Of a stretch of 64,000 bases of DNA, positions 62,199-64,000 are shown one piece after another. Position numbers and translations under genes: made by a program. The notes under the pieces were generated by a model. The model worked only from the letters and a program-made list of their open reading frames with translations. It was not told the origin of the DNA and did not search any database. How positions within the stretch are numbered: position 1 is the stretch's first letter; every line of letters begins with the position of its first letter. Source of the stretch: SW132 sp038150125 (GTDB taxonomy: Bacteria > Bacteroidota > Rhodothermia > Balneolales > Balneolaceae); NCBI RefSeq assembly GCF_038150125.1, contig NZ_JBBVMF010000023.1:1-64000 (forward strand), read 5' to 3'.

Positions 62199-63161
62199 TT
62201 AAGCCTCCACCCCATACTCTTCAACATAATATCGATACGCTTTCTCCAACCCCTCCTTAAAAAGAACTTCAGGCTGATATCCCAGCAGACGCTGAGCCTT
62301 GCTGATATCAGCAAGGGAGTGCTTTACGTCGCCCGGACGTGGGGGGCCGTAGTTTACGTCAATTGATTTACCGCTGACATCCTCGAGAATCTCAACCATC
62401 TCGTTGAGATTGGTTCGCTCGTTACACGCAATGTTATAAATCTCATTCAGAGCTTCACTGCTTTCAGTGAACAGTGCTTTGTCGTTAGCCTGAACAGCAT
62501 TTGTGACATATGTAAAGTCACGGCTGTTTTTGCCGTCGCCATTAATAGTTGGTGCTGTTCCGTCAATGTATGCCTTGCAAAAAATGGGAATCACAGCAGC
62601 GTATGGGTTATCCGGATTCTGGCGTGTTCCAAAAATATTGAAGTAGCGAAGGCCCACGAAATTCAGACCATAGGTGTTAGCAAACACATCCGCGTACTGC
62701 TCAATAGAAAGTTTGCTCACTGCATACGGGCTCAACGGCTTTCCGATCCGGTCTTCCACTTTTGGAAGCTCCTTGCTGTCGCCATACGTACTGGAGCTAC
62801 AGGCCAGGACAATTCTTTCTATTCCCTTTTCCACGGCCGCATGCATCATGTTCACCGTGCCCAGAATATTCACTTCAGTCGTCCGCATCGGGTTTTCAAT
62901 TGACCGGGGAACCGACCCCAGCGCTGCCTGATGCGTGATTTTATCGATACCCTCGCAGGCATCCAGACAGGTCTGGTAGTTACAAATATCCCCCTTTATG
63001 AATTCAAATTTGGAGTGGTCTTCGAACTCCCGGATGTTATCGTAATAGCCGTTGCTCAGATCGTCCAGAACACGGACAAGCTCAACTTTATCATCAGATA
63101 AAAAATGCTCGACAAGGTTACTGCCAATGAACCCCGCTCCGCCTGTAATTAACAGTTTCAT
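62199..63161 (-). CDS. UDP-hexosamine 4-epimerase-type SDR (WbpP/TviC-like)
   Basis: 320 aa extended short-chain dehydrogenase. The NAD loop is ITGGAGFIGSNL at about residues 5-16. The acidic cofactor residue is in VLDDLSNG, the catalytic serine region is ACSSSTYGDSK, and the YAVSK motif provides Tyr/Lys. LRYFNIFGTRQNPDNPYAAVIPIF, GDGKNSRDFTYVTNAV and RPGDVKHSLADISKA are diagnostic of UDP-GlcNAc/GalNAc (and uronic acid) 4-epimerases such as WbpP and TviC. It supplies a hexosamine for glycan assembly or the nonulosonate route. The upstream side (63,162-63,602) carries a 12-copy octanucleotide repeat. gmd lies further upstream on the same strand. Confidence 0.9.
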   Translation of the reverse strand: MKLLITGGAGFIGSNLVEHFLSDDKVELVRVLDDLSNGYYDNIREFEDHSKFEFIKGDICNYQTCLDACEGIDKITHQAALGSVPRSIENPMRTTEVNILGTVNMMHAAVEKGIERIVLACSSSTYGDSKELPKVEDRIGKPLSPYAVSKLSIEQYADVFANTYGLNFVGLRYFNIFGTRQNPDNPYAAVIPIFCKAYIDGTAPTINGDGKNSRDFTYVTNAVQANDKALFTESSEALNEIYNIACNERTNLNEMVEILEDVSGKSIDVNYGPPRPGDVKHSLADISKAQRLLGYQPEVLFKEGLEKAYRYYVEEYGVEA

Positions 63162-63324
63162 GCGAATCTTCTATTTATGCCTGTATAATTTCCACTTCTA
63201 CTCGCCCTGTGGAATTGAGCTCCATTCCACGGGGTGAACCCCGCACCACCCGTAATTAATAATTTCATTAATTATAAGTGTAAATATTCGTTTAATCTGA
63301 AATTAGGACCTTCAAGAGTGCGAT

Positions 63325-63340
63325 CCGTCAGCTGACGGAG
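63325..63340. repeat. Perfect 16-bp palindrome TCCGTCAGCTGACGGA
   Basis: Related to CCGTCAGCCGACGG near 5,683 and CGTCAGCCGACG near 51,354. It lies just upstream of the octanucleotide array. Confidence 0.5.
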
Positions 63341-63364
63341 AGCTCCTTGCAGCGTCCGGTTTTT

Positions 63365-63460
63365 CGTTGAATCGTTGAATCGTTGAATCGTTGAATCGTT
63401 GAATCGTTGAATCGTTGAATCGTTGAATCGTTGAATCGTTGAATCGTTGAATCGTTGAAT
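63365..63460. repeat. Octanucleotide microsatellite, 12 perfect copies of CGTTGAAT
   Basis: 96 bp of uninterrupted 8-nt repeats about 200 bp upstream of the epimerase start and 140 bp downstream of gmd. Uninterrupted repeats of this length are prone to slippage. Confidence 0.95.
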
Positions 63461-63602
63461 CGTAAGATTTTTAAACTGACTCTAAATTCCTAATCCTACC
63501 TCTGGATTTCTCGACAGTTTACCAATTCGACAGTTCCACAATTCAACAGTTTAACATCACGCAAAGCGTGATCCTCAACAATTAAACACTACGCGAAGCG
63601 CA

Positions 63603-64000
63603 TTACCTCACTTTCCCTTCGCCATTAATACTATCCAGCAGTGATTTATGATCCGCCTTTACCATATCCTCGACAAGGGCCTCAATATCATACTCAAATT
63701 TCCAGCCAAGCTTTTCCTGAGCCTTCGTGGGGTCTCCAAGAAGCAGGTCTACCTCTGTAGGCCGGAAATACTGCGGGTCTACTTCTATGACCGGCTTGCC
63801 TGTCTCTTTATTAATTCCTTTTTCATTCACGCCTTTCCCCTGCCACTCCAGTTCGATTCCGGCATGTTTGAACGCCATCTCACAAAATTTGCGCACTGAC
63901 GTTGTTTCACCTGTTGCCAGGACGAAATCATCAGGCTCTTCCTGTTGCATCATCAGCCACATACCATAGACGTAATCTTTGGCATGGCCCCAGTCACGCT
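63603..64000 (-). CDS. gmd: GDP-mannose 4,6-dehydratase, C-terminal part (runs off the window)
   Basis: The last ~131 residues of an extended SDR, open to the window edge. The reading RDWGHAKDYVYGMWLMMQQ, EPDDFVLATGETTSVRKFCEMAF, then DPQYFRPTEVDLLLGDPTKAQEKLGW is the characteristic Gmd C-terminus. The NAD-binding N-terminus lies beyond 64,000. Gmd makes GDP-4-keto-6-deoxymannose, the precursor of GDP-fucose, GDP-rhamnose or GDP-perosamine, so the glycan probably contains one of these sugars. It is transcribed toward the epimerase gene. Confidence 0.95.
   Translation of the reverse strand, partial: RDWGHAKDYVYGMWLMMQQEEPDDFVLATGETTSVRKFCEMAFKHAGIELEWQGKGVNEKGINKETGKPVIEVDPQYFRPTEVDLLLGDPTKAQEKLGWKFEYDIEALVEDMVKADHKSLLDSINGEGKVR

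Overview
The window is chromosomal DNA from a member of the Bacteroidota / Balneolota / Rhodothermota assemblage. This is an inference from the DUF6266 protein, the IS200-type and REP-associated transposases, the period-7 and GTCAT..CGAG intergenic repeats, the poor Shine-Dalgarno signals and the moderate GC content. It is one large surface-glycan biosynthesis region with unusually long, repeat-filled intergenic stretches. I see no tRNA, rRNA, CRISPR array, phage or plasmid genes.

Layout. 1-5.3 kb: a sulfotransferase, a wrecked REP-associated transposase, a membrane-anchored glucose/sorbosone dehydrogenase-cytochrome c fusion and a putative glycosyltransferase. 5.3-8 kb: non-coding, packed with palindromic repeats. 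8-18.8 kb: an ABC exporter/flippase-type transporter, GT2 and GT4 glycosyltransferases and an asparagine-synthase-like protein, with two non-autonomous transposon-like elements (12,260-13,029 and 14,747-15,272), each carrying terminal inverted repeats and a perfect 8-bp target duplication. 19-25.6 kb: two near-identical sulfotransferase copies, one truncated beside an IS1380 remnant, bracket an AT-rich insert with a pyruvyltransferase and two unfamiliar genes. 25.6-34.7 kb: a DUF2341/BNR protein, GT2, GT61, a dead sulfotransferase, a live sulfotransferase-like gene and a TupA-like ATP-grasp protein. 35-37 kb: an intact Y1 transposase between 439-bp direct repeats made of small hairpins. 37-43.6 kb: methyltransferase, GT4, a GNGPSL-motif protein, a GT2_4-type glycosyltransferase and a DUF6266 protein. 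43.6-46 kb: repeats only, including a 148-bp tandem array. 46-56.3 kb (minus strand): cysNC, a four-helix-bundle protein, cysD, cysQ, an SLC13/RCK permease, a sulfotransferase, a TylF-like methyltransferase and a polysaccharide deacetylase. 56.6-60 kb (plus strand): neuC, a CBS-neuA fusion and neuB. 60-64 kb: a catalytically degenerate M14 peptidase homologue, a YfiM-like protein, a UDP-hexosamine 4-epimerase-type SDR and the 3' part of gmd.

How the genes fit together. The cys genes encode sulfate import, ATP sulfurylase plus APS kinase (PAPS synthesis) and PAP removal. No sulfite-forming or reducing genes are present here, and several PAPS-dependent sulfotransferases lie in the same window. 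The region is best read as a factory for a sulfated surface polysaccharide that also uses nonulosonic (sialic-like) acid, pyruvyl, methyl and GDP-deoxyhexose building blocks. The many broken genes, duplications and repeats point to a fast-evolving locus. The most unusual sequence observation is a period-7 repeat that fills almost every spacer of the cys cluster and also forms the inter-domain linker inside cysNC.
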